Below, one piece after another: positions 1 to 10,529 of a stretch of 64,000 bases of DNA. The stretch is from positions 136,628,293 to 136,692,292 of the forward strand of contig OX578134.1 in the NCBI GenBank assembly GCA_951213105.1, given 5' to 3'. How positions within the stretch are numbered: position 1 is the first letter of the stretch; every line of letters starts with the position of its first letter. Origin of the DNA: Amaurobius ferox. Taxonomy: Eukaryota; Arthropoda; Arachnida; Araneae; Amaurobiidae. The position numbers were made by a program, and so were the translations under genes. Below the pieces are notes generated by a model. That model worked only from the letters and a program-made list of their open reading frames with translations, did not search any database and had not been told where the DNA came from.

Positions 1-355
1 TCGGTAATATCTCAATGTTTTGTATCTGAATACTAGAAACTGTTCACGACGTTTCTCATGATTTAAAATACAAACATGTGATTAAAATTATACCGGAACT
101 CACAGAAAATTCTGGAAAACCAAAAAACTCTTTAACAATACGCTCGATTATAACAACAACAAAAAATAACACTGCGCCGATGGTATTCTCGAAAATTCAG
201 TCTTCACACGAACTGTATTTTTTTTAATTCGCAAAAATTCTCCTATTAATAGCATGCATTCTATTTGCACAGTATGTTTGAAGAGGAATTTTTCGATCTG
301 TCCCATGGTGTTAAGATAGATGAGCTCGGTACGAGATTATATTAAGATAGATGAC

Positions 356-403
<48 letters not shown>

Positions 404-1891
404 AAAATCGTCAAAAGTGGTCTATATAGAACAGAGAACTAATTTTAAATACTCTCTAGAATAAGGTATATTGCCTGAGAAAAATTCAATCGAAATAAAT
501 GGGATATTTATAGAGATAATTAGCTTGAAAGCGCGAATATTTGAACTTACACTTTTATATATTAATACGCAAACAAATTAGAAATATTTTAGCCATAAAT
601 CGGATCGTAATTAAGTTTAACAAATTAGTGAAAAAGCTATATAAATACGTTAAACCGTTAATTAGTTATAAGTGATCATGGCAGACAGACAAACATAAAG
701 AGCTTTTCATTTCTCGTTATTCCGCACTTCGTTATAGGACAATAAAATGTATAGTAGAATATTTCATGGACTCAACCTCAAAGACTTTAAAAGATTAACT
801 GAAATTCATTGCAATTTTCAAGATATGCGTATTTTACTTAAGAACGCCTATTTGAGATTTGCCTTTTATATATTAGATTATTGTACATTATTGACGCTTT
901 GAATAATATTCTTCCAAGAGAGGAAAATATGTATTTGATTTCTATTTGTCATGAGTATAGCTATCTCTTTTACTATATACTTTTGAAGTAATCTCAGTGT
1001 TAATCTTGATGTCACTCTTAATGCTTTGTGGATGGCATAGGGACACTTTTGAATTTTATTTCTGGTATTTCTCTACACCTCAACATTTCCTGAAAATCTT
1101 GATTAGATAAGCTATTAACAGAGACTCTGTTAATAGGCATTTATTCTAGATCATGAGATCAACACGATCTTCATTTTCGAAGTTTAGTACTTTAGTCTTT
1201 GAAGTTTAGTCTTTAAAGTTTAATCTTTGGTATCAGGAAGAGATGCGGTTGCGATTTTGCTGCCTCCCTTTTAATATGCCTCACAACTAATTTTCTCATG
1301 CTAACTTTAGAATCTGAGATCATAGATATTAAAATATATTTTGGATGACTAAAATACCCGTTTTGGTAGATTGTTTTCACCAAAATCGTCTTTAAGCCAT
1401 TATGCAGGTATTTTGAGTCATAAGTAACGTGCATGTCTGATTTGAGGTAAGGCATGATGGGTTTGCTTTCACTCAAATCACATGGGTTCCTACGAAACGA
1501 ATTCTCCCAATGTAAATTTTTCCGTCCTTAGCGTCAAAATAAGATGAAATATTCATCTTTGCTACGTTAAATGGCTGATCTATTTTGAAGTACTTCCCAT
1601 CTAATTCTATTTTTATCTACCACAAAGTCTATATTATCGACTTATATAGAAATGTACATCTCATAGCACACCAAATGCAATCTTTGTGAGCGACAAATCT
1701 AACCAGAAGTTCTGTACGGTCTGCAGCTTTTACAAAAATCTGCATTTAAATAAATGTTTTAAAGAAAATCTCAGAGCTGTAGACTATTAAGTCTTTCGAT
1801 TAATAAATTTGTTAGTTAATTCACATATTATATAAGTTTTCCGCTCTATCCAGAAACTAAAATTAAAGTAATGTATTTTTCGTAATTTATC
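1..1891. other. AT-rich gene-free stretch with (AT)n microsatellite
   Basis: No reading frame here has family features. A pure AT dinucleotide run occupies about 357-400. Near 684 there is a short CAGACAGACAAACATAAA string that recurs at about 13735, so a dispersed repeat fragment may lie around 600-760. The 87-residue open frame at 1213-1476 (minus) is not recognisable and is probably chance. Confidence 0.6.
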
Positions 1892-2115
1892 ACTTCAATT
1901 ACAGTTTAACTGAACTATCCTGAAATTTGGCGCGTCAAAAATATTTTACTTCAATTACAGTTTAACTGAACTATCCTGAAATTTGGCGCGTCAAAAATAT
2001 TTTACTTCAATTACAGTTTAACTGAACTATCCTGAAATTTGGCGCGTCAAAAATATTTTACTTCAATTACAGTTTAACTGAACTATCCTGAAATTTGGCG
2101 CGTCAAAAATATTTT
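1892..2115. repeat. 56-bp minisatellite, four copies
   Basis: Four essentially identical 56-bp units begin at 1892, 1948, 2004 and 2060. Each starts ACTTCAATTACAG and ends GTCAAAAATATTTT, with a GC island TTTGGCGCG in the middle. The near-identity of units implies recent expansion or homogenisation. The sequence before 1892 and after 2115 departs at once, so the array boundaries are sharp. Confidence 0.95.
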
Positions 2116-4130
2116 ACGGTAATTATTTTTCGTATTATAATGGGTCTACAAGAAAAGTTTTCACATAAGCCAAAATCCAAAATCGTATAATTTTAACGAA
2201 TTTTCGATTCGGGATGATGTGGGGATATGTTCGTCTGTTTTAATAACATATTTTGTGCGACAAATGTCGCCCATTAGGCAGCTTTTCCGCATTAGCCATA
2301 ATTAAAATTTCGAAAGACTTTTCGTCCTGGCCTATTATATATTATAAAAAAGGTTTTTCGTCCTGGTCTATTATATATTATACTAGAAATTGTACCCATC
2401 GTTGTCCGTGAGTTTAAGGTAGGGTAGTTATATAAAATGACAAAATAAATAAGTGATTCGCATAAATAAAAATGAAAATTGCGTGCAGGTGTACATTGGC
2501 ACAACGGGCGTGATACGCACCTCCCTTCAAATCACAAAACTGAAATCCTTCACGAAAATAAGCGTTCACTATTTATAATAAAATAAACGCTCGCTACTTG
2601 CATAAGTGGCCACTATTTGTAGATAAATTAAAAAGCCTTCACTACTTTGATAATACATCATAAATAAGCGCCCACTACTCAAATGATACATTCGCGCTTT
2701 AAATTCTCTCCACAAGAAAAATAAATCCCGACGCCCGTACGGGTCCCACCCCAGGTAAGAGTAACATCGCGGATCATCAATGGCGTTGATTCAAATGTCA
2801 AAATTAATAAATAATACAAATGAGGATAGAAATAAAACAAATCAATTTCCGAAATGCATACTTTGAACAAAAATCTTTCAGGCACCCAATTTTTTTCTAT
2901 TTCCAACCTAGCCAATTGTATGGCGAAATTTGTTAATGAATATATAAACACTTCACTGCTTGCTGAAAATCCCCTGTTCTCTGTATTTAAAGTTTGAGAT
3001 AATATCTGGAAGCACCAGATGGCGCCATCAACAACCGTGCAATAGAAGATATGGCACGAATCTGCTATGAACTGGAAAATTTTCATTTTAAGATAACTAG
3101 AAAACTGATTCGAATTTAAAAATAATTTTACGGAAGCATATCATCCCTGATCCTAAATTACTTGTGTACTGAATTTCTCGACCGTAAGAAGTTTAGATTT
3201 TTTGCTACGGACAACACAAATTGACAGACAGATATTTTCCTCCTTTATTACTATAGACTTATAGAAAAAAAACCTTCAATTCTCTGTAACAAAATATATT
3301 TTATAGGGAAAAATATAAGAAATGTCATTATAGAAGTTAGTAATATCTCTATAAAATTACCCTTCATTTAAATATTGAAAGGGAAATGGAGGCAGTTGTT
3401 AAATCATATAGTATCTCAACATTTAAAAATTAATTCCACACTTTCTCTATTTCAGTATTTAGCCCTGGTGTTGAAAAGGAAACTACATTAATAGTTTGAT
3501 ATCAATACGAATTATTCGTATGCCAGAAAAAGGATTAAATTAGAAAATACTTATTTCCAAGCAATTTAATCTCGCATTTGCAGAAAACTCATTTCAGTGG
3601 AATAGTCTCGTTATTAAATACAAAAATTTTACCAGATGCGTAATTGCATTTAGGATCTTATGTATTGTAGGATCTGTATTAAAATCGATTCCAATGAATA
3701 TTGAATCAGATGAATGTAATAAAATAAAATACATTACATTAAACCCAATTTTTTTTCCTTTCGGAATTAAAATTAAATGAATCTACATTGCTATTTTTTT
3801 CACAGTAGCATATTATAATAAAAAAAGTATATTATAGGAATTATATACCTAATATAATAAATACGGCTCGTCCGTGATACTACATCTTTTCAAATGCCTT
3901 TAAATAGCGCATTGTCATACACAAGGGTTCGCGGGAAAACAAAAAAATATATATCCATTAAAATAATCATCTCTGTAAGTCTTATATTAATGCATGTAAG
4001 ACTATGGCTGCAATTAAATAAACCTATGTTGCCTTTTATTGCTATTCCGTATTTAATTATTTACCTTCATTGAGATCATAATTGACTAGGTTGTAAGAAA
4101 TCCAATTTTAGCATTTTGGCTGTATAGCAC
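2116..4130. other. AT-rich gene-free stretch with small duplications
   Basis: A 38-bp-spaced duplication of CGTCCTGGYCTATTATATA lies at about 2321-2395. Between about 2560 and 2690 a loose series of 'AAGCG(C)TCACTACT'-like strings recurs about every 35 bases. The open frames at 2292-2504 and 2679-3086 (minus) show no recognisable domain. I see no RNA gene. Confidence 0.55.
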
Positions 4131-4137
4131 CTTGATG

Positions 4138-4280
4138 GTCCAACCCGGACTCGAACCACGGATCTTCGTACTGGCTAGTTGACGCTCAACCGTTGAACTA
4201 CTGGGACTGAATTTCAAGCTGTTATCATCAAAGTGAATTCTGTATTCTTCATCCTCTAATATAAGATTGGCGTGCAACTA
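4138..4280 (-). mobile_element. tRNA-derived SINE copy
   Basis: On the minus strand positions 4207-4138 form a tRNA-like module: GTCCCAG at the 5' side, an A-box-like TAGTTCAACGG, and a B box GGTTCGAGTCC. About 70 bases of leader (4280-4208) precede it and match the leader of the plus-strand copy at 25775-25839 (shared strings such as TTAGAGGATG and AATACAGA, then a 'TTCGAC/TTTGAT' segment). Such modules are polymerase III promoters of SINEs. The leader reads through in frame with the tRNA part, producing a spurious 63-residue open frame. Confidence 0.8.
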
Positions 4281-4374
4281 ACAACACGGCTGGACACCTC
4301 CTACTATTTTTACCGCAAGATATCCTCCTGGTGCTATTTTTATCCTCCAAGTTAGCTTCCAGCGTGGTCGTTAT

Positions 4375-4459
4375 CTACAAGATTTGAAATCAACGCTTCA
4401 TATCTCAGAATCCACCGAATCCGTGCTAGTCCTATTAAGATCACTTTCAGACCTCCGGC
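4375..4459 (-). mobile_element. SINE 3' portion interrupted by short retroposed insert
   Basis: Read on the minus strand this matches 25587-25670 (shared: TCTGAAAGTGATC, then a 'TAG..CGGATT' and 'TTTCAAAT' series), which lies just after the tRNA-like module of another SINE copy. The match resumes past the 80-bp insert at 4460-4539, so the insert split it. Confidence 0.6.
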
Positions 4460-4539
4460 GGTCGGGAAAGGAGGTATCCTTTCCCGACCGTGCATATAGC
4501 TACTCTAAACCCAATATGTGAGTCGCACGGTCTGGGGTC
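4460..4539 (+). mobile_element. 80-bp retroposed insert with 14-bp target duplication
   Basis: Flanked by near-perfect duplicates TTCAGACCTCCGGC (4446-4459) and TTCAGATCTCCGGC (4540-4553). It opens with a perfect 14-bp-arm hairpin (4459-4472 against 4477-4490, loop GGTA) and ends with CACGGTCTGGGGTC. The 3' part, from GCTACTCTAAACCC to GGTCTGGGGTC, is shared with 5365-5414 and resembles the ~60-bp inserts at 19746 and 42837. No coding capacity. Confidence 0.65.
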
Positions 4540-4553
4540 TTCAGATCTCCGGC

Positions 4554-4786
4554 ATCAAAATTACTTTTTCAAAATTAAATCCACCTCTAACTGTATTTGC
4601 AATAAATTCGGTGATGTTGACCATTACATTTTCTATTGTTCTTTTTCTGAAAATTTTCATCTCTGTAAACCCTCCCCCTCTAATAAACCAATTTGGTTAT
4701 CCAAAATTCGTTCAAATCCCTCTTCAGTAGATAAAATTAGAAACTGCACTCTTGTTGCCATGGAAATTTCTAATAAAGTAACCTAA
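4554..4786 (+). pseudogene. Non-LTR retrotransposon ORF2 C-terminal remnant
   Basis: The last 75 or so residues of an open frame ending at 4786 resemble the C-terminus of arthropod LINE ORF2 proteins: a Cys/His cluster read as CICN...GDVDHYIFYC followed by a 'KPSPSN...W...R.NP.SV..IRNC' segment. This end normally follows the reverse transcriptase domain and binds nucleic acid. The reverse transcriptase itself is absent, cut off upstream by SINE sequence. The frame closes at TAA and is followed by an AT-rich, partly T-rich stretch that may be 3' UTR. Assignment rests on pattern memory, not alignment. Confidence 0.5.
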
Positions 4787-5305
4787 GCTTATGAGTAGAT
4801 TCTGCTCTCAATTAATTTTGATCAATGAATCCCTTTATTTCATTCTTATTAACATATATGAACTTATTGTGTTCCCTCCATTTTTTCTTTAAAAAAAAAA
4901 GAAAGCTATGTTAACTGTTCTTATTTTCTCGAATCTTTCTTTTTCTTTTGACCCTTTTCATTTGTATTTTTTCTTTTTTAAATTTTATTCTAAATTTCTA
5001 TTTCTGTTTTTCATGTGCCAAATATTTTTTCCTTTTCATATATTTTCTTTTTATGTATTTTCTAAATTTTACTTTTAAAATTTTATTATTTTCTTTAATT
5101 TTAATCAATTTTTCATTATGTTATTATACTTCACTCTAAATTTTATTTTTCAATAATATTTTTATCTATATTCGCAATAACCCTTTTCCCATTTTTATAA
5201 AATGGACGTACTTGTCAAGTTCAAATATAATGTAAAACTGTCTGTTTAATCACAATATTTTTCATCAATTGTTATATTTTTAGACCTAAATAAAAGTTCG
5301 TTTGG
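4787..5305. other. T-rich noncoding stretch
   Basis: Strong strand bias to T from about 4880 to 5160, giving a meaningless Phe/Leu-rich open frame. It could be 3' UTR of the LINE remnant upstream or a decayed low-complexity tract. No other structure seen. Confidence 0.5.
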
Positions 5306-5352
5306 CGGGATGGTAGACCTTGGATGCCTTCTGAGTGCAGCAGGTATCATTT

Positions 5353-5429
5353 CCCTGCCGTACAGCTAGCTACTCTGAACCCACTATGTGAGTCGCACGG
5401 TCTGGGGTCTTCAGACCTCCGGCATCCTA
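5353..5429 (+). mobile_element. Second copy of the short retroposed repeat
   Basis: Matches 4500-4556 almost base for base: CTACTCTGAACCCACTATG, then GAGTCGCACGGTCTGGGG and TCTTCAGACCTCCGGCATC. Its upstream part differs from the first copy and no target duplication was found around it. Confidence 0.65.
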
Positions 5430-5739
5430 TTTTCTAATTCACATTCCCTATTTGGCATTCATCAACCCCACACAGCAACCTTGTTTCCACCCTAATAGCC
5501 ACTACTTGGTATGCAAAGGCTATTAATTCCAAGACATGCGAAAAAATCCCGTAAGTACTGATTTGCGGAGTGACAGGACGATTTCAATTTTGAAGATAGT
5601 TACCCCAAATAGACAGGTTTTATATTATATGTACAGATCAACCTGCTACTGATACTGTATAATAACACTAACAATATATTTTTAATGTTTTAGAAAAATA
5701 ATTTTTACTCTTAATTACCTTTTCGAATTGGACTTTCTT

Positions 5740-6245
5740 GAAAGTTTCTCAATTGTTTCTCAGTCAAACTCCCTTGTTAACAATAATTATTTTTTCTTCT
5801 ATGCTTGGAAATCTCCAGTTTGATTCTTTTTCAATAAAATGTGCTTGCTTCTTCTTTTTACGTAGTTTTTTTACTAGTGCCCCGAATTTCTGTTACTCCT
5901 CGAAGTATTTATCGGGGAAGGTGACTCTTATAGCCTCTAAATCTTACGTTTGTAGTTTTACTCACTGAAAAAAGTGTTTGATTCACGTTGTTAAATGTTT
6001 ACTTTTTCCTTTGGTCTTTTGCCGTTCATTCATAGTATCATACTGCTCGTTCCTTGCGCCATGATTTTACCCCTCTTTTTCACCTTTCACGATTGGTTAC
6101 ACCCTTTCACTGCTTCAGCTACGTTTTCTATTTAAACAGGAGTTGGTGATCTTGCTTTTACAAATGAAGTTTGCGCTCCTTGCTTGTCTTGACGAAGAAG
6201 GCTATTTTTTGCCTTCAAAATCGGTTGAGACTATTAAATTTGCGT
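5740..6245 (+). mobile_element. Degenerate dispersed repeat, possibly LINE 3' end
   Basis: Parallels 21600-22150: both contain a 'TTCATTCATAGTATC' segment (6027 and 21961 areas) and both end with a small hairpin. Here the end is AAGAAGGCTATTTTTTGCCTTC (arms AAGGC/GCCTT, about 6196-6217); the other copy has GAAGAAACAG...GCTTTC. Such a GAAGAAGGC...GCCTTC hairpin near the 3' end is seen in some non-LTR elements. No coding sequence survives. Confidence 0.45.
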
Positions 6246-6413
6246 GTAATGTTATTTTAAAATAAGTTTTATTAGTTTTGTGTTGCAGTTTATCAATTTG
6301 TATTAGATTATTGGTAAATTATCTTTTATTACAACCTTTTATTTAATTTGATCTAGTTGTCAGGCCCTAATTAATCAGGTTCCAGTCATCACAGTAACAT
6401 AAAATTTAATATG

Positions 6414-6422
6414 TTGTGTGTG

Positions 6423-6469
<47 letters not shown>
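6414..6469. repeat. (TG)n microsatellite
   Basis: An almost pure TG dinucleotide run, opened by two slightly imperfect GTGTGTTGTG units. The Cys-Val-rich open frame across it is an artefact. Confidence 0.95.
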
Positions 6470-6489
6470 GTACACTTTATTCATTTAAT

Positions 6490-6720
6490 TTTGAATCTTA
6501 TCGATTAGTCCGTCTTGGGCCTGCCATAGGATTACAATTTTTTTTTCTGGGGGGTGGGGGTGGTAATTGGAGATCCGGAGTGGCTATAAATTCCAACATG
6601 TTGTCTTTTGCGGTGTGTTTTAACTATTTGTATTTTGAAGCCTAACCGGTCAGCCCGTCTTGAGCCCGCAATATGGATCTATTTGTGTTTGGGTAGTAAC
6701 TAAGAACCAGATAGATTTTG
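6490..6720 (+). repeat. Diverged copies of a dispersed 'GTCCGTCTTGGGCC' repeat
   Basis: Two units here (around 6507 and 6645) contain 'TTATCGATTAGTCCGTCTTGGGCCTG' and 'AACCGGTCAGCCCGTCTTGAGCCCG'-type segments that recur at about 28465, 28620, 31445, 31585 and 31715. A G-rich run GGGGGGTGGGGGTGG sits at about 6550. Confidence 0.55.
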
Positions 6721-7800
6721 TATGTCGTTGTCCTTCATACATTTGAATCGCATACATTTTAAGAAATACATTTTTCATACATTTTAATTATATGCGAATA
6801 ATAAAAGAGGGTTCCTAACGTTAAAACAGTAAAACTATAAATTTTGTTTTTACTTAATTCAGATATTGTGTTACATATTGCACAATAATTTTTAATTCAT
6901 TATCATTATAGTATATCTTCTTTGATAGAAACTAAATTTCCTTAAGCTTGATAATTCTAAACGCATTTGTAATATTAAGTTTTTCGTTTCTCTCCGCTAT
7001 TCAATGTAATTTATTCTGGCATTCTAAATGCATTTTATTACACTCATAACAACACATATAATTTCTTTTACATGACTAATAAGATGCAAAATGAAACCAT
7101 TTTCATTAAAACACATAGTGCGACATAACTAAACTATCTTATATCTTCTTTTGAGTTTTCAAAATATGAATAATCTTTTGAATTTTCTTTAAACTTTCAT
7201 TGGAATATATAAAATTCTACGCTTTATTTTAAAGGACATAACAATATGCTTATAAATCAAACATAGAAATGCTTTTAGTGTCAACATCTAGGGCTTTTTT
7301 GACTTTAGAAACAATTAGTTCATATTTTAGGTAATCGGTTCAAGTCAAATGCATTTTCTTGTCGATGAAAGTATTTCTGTGTTTCAGTTTCATATACTTG
7401 ACTTTTCAATAATCCATTTAAAATATTTATAACTAGATGAAAATTTATTTCAAAAATGTATTAGCGATTAAATATTATTTATCTTTGCTGCAACTGGTTC
7501 GGTACTTATTTTGGATTTTGGAAAACGTATCTTACCTTAAACGTATTTTCAAAGCACTTATACTTTTCGTAGGAATACATAATTTGCCATTACTCTTTAT
7601 TATATACATATTCGCAAAGTATTGTAATATCGTAGAAAACTACAATTTGTTTTCGATGGATTTACAAGTTTTGAGTTCTTTTAAAAGAATATTTGTTTAC
7701 TTCCCTTACATATATAGTATATAATATATAATGCCATAGTATAATGTATAATATCGTGCATCATAGCATATAATAATGCATAGGGAAAGTATTGTGATGG
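6721..7800. other. AT-rich gene-free stretch
   Basis: No coding, RNA or repeat structure recognised apart from a short TATATAGTATATAATATATAATG-like run at about 7710-7770. Confidence 0.55.
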
Positions 7801-7929
7801 TGTTGAAAATTCGAATTTGAGTTTTTTAATGGAAGAGCGCGTTTCGAGTCTCCCCGAACTCGAATCGAACGTTTATGAGGTGATGTCTGTGTGTATGTTC
7901 ATGTGTATACGTGTGTGGGAGAGAATCTG

Positions 7930-8250
7930 CATATGTTATATCTCACGAACACATAGAGTGTTTTGAATGCAATTTGGTACGATTATTAGAATCGGTAAAT
8001 ATTGAATGCCTACCAAGTTTAAAAGTAATCGAATGTTCAGAAGTCCCAAAATGTTTAAATGAAACCTTGAAGAAAATCATTAGAAAATCAAAACTTTTAA
8101 TATTGTTACATAAATAATTATTTTTTAAGTAATTTTTCATTAGAAGGCGAACGACATACATTTTAGAACTCTAACATGAACCGTTTTCGATATATTTCAC
8201 ATTTTACACATGAATTTATCAAATAAAGTTATATAAAATTAATAAAACAT
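7930..8250 (+). repeat. Dispersed repeat copy, paired with 14670-14940
   Basis: Shared features in the same order: 'TTAGAATCGGTAAATA' against 'TACAATCAGTAAATA', 'CAAGTTTAAAAGTAATCGAATGTTCAGAAGT' type segment, 'GAAAATCATTAGAAAATCA', 'TTTTTAAGTAA', and 'TTATCAAATAAAGTT'. Divergence is high, so this is an old element without recognised class. Confidence 0.6.
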
Positions 8251-8659
8251 TAACTTTATATTCACTTTTCATTTTATGTGACACATTTGTTATATATCCC
8301 AAAAATATGCAACAAATCTGTTAACATCATTCTCGTGGATCTAGTTCCTTCTATTTACGAGAGAAGCTTCTTTGTGTAACAGTTTTATATTTTGACACCC
8401 AACAATTCGCCAATAGTCATTTAAACCCTTCTCTCCATCTATTTGTAACACTTGGGGATAAATTTGTCCAACTGAGTGGCTAATTTGACAAAATATTGCC
8501 ATCAGTGACTTCTTTAATGGAGCCAAATTGATAAAAATATCGCCCAAATTGCAAAAATAAATCTAAATTACCGACAGGTATGCCAAATTGTTAAATTCTT
8601 TATTAAAATATTTTAATATATAGGCGATATGACATATTGGGGATGCTATTGTTAAGAAT

Positions 8660-8835
8660 ACATAATATATTTTTGTGGCATATTGAGTCTGTGCAAGGAG
8701 AAAACACTTTTACAGGCAGTTACGTAAAAGTAGAATTGCAAGAATATTACGAATTTCGGAGTTTAGTTGCCAGATTTGACGAAATATCGCCAACATGGTG
8801 ACATTTGGCGAGTTTCCTAACCCTCTAGAACTTTC
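8660..8835 (+). repeat. Arm of an inverted repeat flanking the LTR fragment
   Basis: Its reverse complement recurs at about 9305-9505: both hold GGCATATTG, then 'ATGCAAGG..AAACACTTTTACA.GCAG', 'TTGCCAGATTTG', 'GGCGAGTTTCC' and 'CTAGAACTTT'. The two arms enclose the LTR/gag piece. Confidence 0.7.
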
Positions 8836-8990
8836 GTCCCTTCTTCAATATCTTCTTTCATGGCTTTAATCTCTTCTTTCATCGCTAATTGTCCAATTTC
8901 CATCTCTTTCATTTCTTCTGTCACCGCTTCATGTCCGCTGTCATGGCTTTAATTAAAATCATCTCTTTAATTATTACACCATCACTCTTC
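8817..8990 (-). pseudogene. LTR-retrotransposon gag start fragment
   Basis: Reading the minus strand from about 8914 to a TAG at 8817-8819 gives a Lys/Glu-rich helix with repeated MKEEIKAMKEDIEEG-type heptads, as in the coiled N-terminal part of some Gypsy-type Gag proteins. The adjacent primer binding site and LTR end (9028-9050) place it exactly where gag should begin. An in-frame stop upstream and loss of everything downstream show it is a broken remnant. Confidence 0.45.
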
Positions 8991-9027
8991 TAATCACTAC
9001 CATATACGGTTGTTAAAATTTCTAGAA

Positions 9028-9300
9028 ATCCCACTCCTGACACCAATTTGTTACAACGTATCCTCTGGAATATTGGATGTACGGTCATGATATTAAAATG
9101 AGGCCAAATTTCTGGATAACCTACGCTTTAAAAATATGCACTAATGAGGAACAATATACAGAAACAATATAAACAAAAACAGTAAACAGGGATAATATAC
9201 AGTAAATAGTTCGATAACTATCTCACAAGATCACTAAATATCTCTCAGTTCCTTATATACTATCCATAGAAATTTCTAGAAAGTGCTCGTATCTCTGAAA
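9028..9300 (-). mobile_element. LTR and primer binding site of an LTR retrotransposon
   Basis: On the minus strand a sequence ending CGTTGTAACA (LTR terminus CA, + strand TG at 9049) is followed two bases later by TGGTGTCAGGAGTGGGAT, a typical Gypsy-family primer binding site (9028-9045). Within the presumed LTR a TATA box AGTATATAAGG lies at about 9250-9260 on the minus strand, the right distance upstream for transcription start. The upstream LTR boundary was not found; it may extend to about 9510. No 3' LTR is visible, so the element is truncated. Confidence 0.6.
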
Positions 9301-9519
9301 CCAGTTGATATTTTTATAAAGTTCTAGTGGATTCGGAAACTCGCCAAAACTCTCAAAGTTAACGATATTTTGCCAAATCTGGCAAGCATGCCTCGAAAAG
9401 TGATTAAAGTAAGGTAATCCTACTTTCATGTAATAGAAGTTGCTCTGCTTGTAAAAGTGTTTTGCCTTGCATGGAGCCAATATGCCGCAAAAGTATTTTA
9501 TATATTCATAACACCATCA

Positions 9520-9990
9520 ATATTAGCGATTGTCAAGTTGGATATGTGCTTTATTTAGTACTTCGAAATTGCATTAAATGTTATCACCCAGAAAAACGCC
9601 AAATTTAGCGTTTAAAACATTGTGCTATAGATTCTGTGATTTATCTTTTCGCTGTGTAAAAAGTAAATATGTTGCATTATGTAGTAAAAGTTATATACTG
9701 CTCACATCAGCTTTTTTCCCACGTAATGTAGAACATTTATCTGCGTATTGTATGTGCATAAGTCTGTATCTGCATTCGATCAAATATTTTTCCACATATT
9801 TTTATAAAATAAAGTTCACTGAGTGTTTAGCGCATATTGAAAAAACTTAGTGCCTACAATATTTGACACAAATCAAACTGTAGCAGTGACATTTTTATAG
9901 AAACAGCATTATTTTGAAAATCAGCTCATGACGAATGCTAATTTCAACTAGAATCAGGCATGGCACCTCCTTTTACCGCATTGATCAAAA
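9520..9990. repeat. Old dispersed repeat, related to 15000-15330 and 22860-23000
   Basis: The order 'CGCCAAAT..', a 'GCATT.TGTA' segment, 'AAAGT.ATAT.CTGC.CACATCAG' is shared loosely with 15240-15330 and 22900-22970. Open frame 9578-9850 lies inside and is probably remnant or chance. Confidence 0.4.
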
Positions 9991-10136
9991 TATTTACTCA
10001 AACCTATGATAACACATACAATTGTGCAGAGGAAATGCCCTGTAGTCACTATATGCACAATCGCAGATTGCTCCCTGACTGAACGAGCCAGCCTTTGTTG
10101 GCTCAACAAGACCAACATCTGCAATATTTCTTTTCA

Positions 10137-10520
10137 GCTCTGCGGCATGTGGTAAACTCTCGTTTTTAAACTTAGTATTTAAGGACTGATTCAAGTCTAG
10201 AGCAGGAATTCGATCATATCTTATCAGAGGCACAACATATCAAAGGTCACGTCTTATGCTGGTTGGCTGACCGACATCATAGGTCAACTCATCAGACGCC
10301 AAAGCGATCTCAATCGAAATCTACACCTTGACTGAATCCTGATTGAACAGTCACCTTTTTTATATGACAGTTGGCTGCCTAATTGTTCACTTAATTAAAA
10401 AATGCTTGGGATGTTTCCTCAGGGGCAAGACCCAAATCCGTAATCCGCTCTGTGGCACGTAGTAATTTTCGTTTTCAAACTCTATTTCGAGACTGATTCA
10501 GGTTTAGAGCAGGAATTCGT
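10137..10520 (+). repeat. Imperfect direct duplication, about 311-bp spacing
   Basis: 10137-10212 and 10448-10520 share 'CTCTGYGGCAYGTRGTAA', 'TCGTTTT.AAACT', and GACTGATTCA followed by GTYTAGAGCAGGAATTCG. Class unknown; no coding sequence. Confidence 0.65.
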
Positions 10521-10529
10521 TTTTATGCA

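Noticed and set aside
1892..2115. CRISPR-like array
   Set aside because: The 56-bp units are directly adjacent with no variable spacers, and the window is eukaryotic.
4948..5139. 63-residue Phe/Leu-rich frame resembling a membrane protein
   Set aside because: It is a T-rich low-complexity tract; hydrophobic residues follow from TTT and TTA codons.
6418..6645. Cys-Val repeat protein
   Set aside because: It is a translation of the (TG)n microsatellite.
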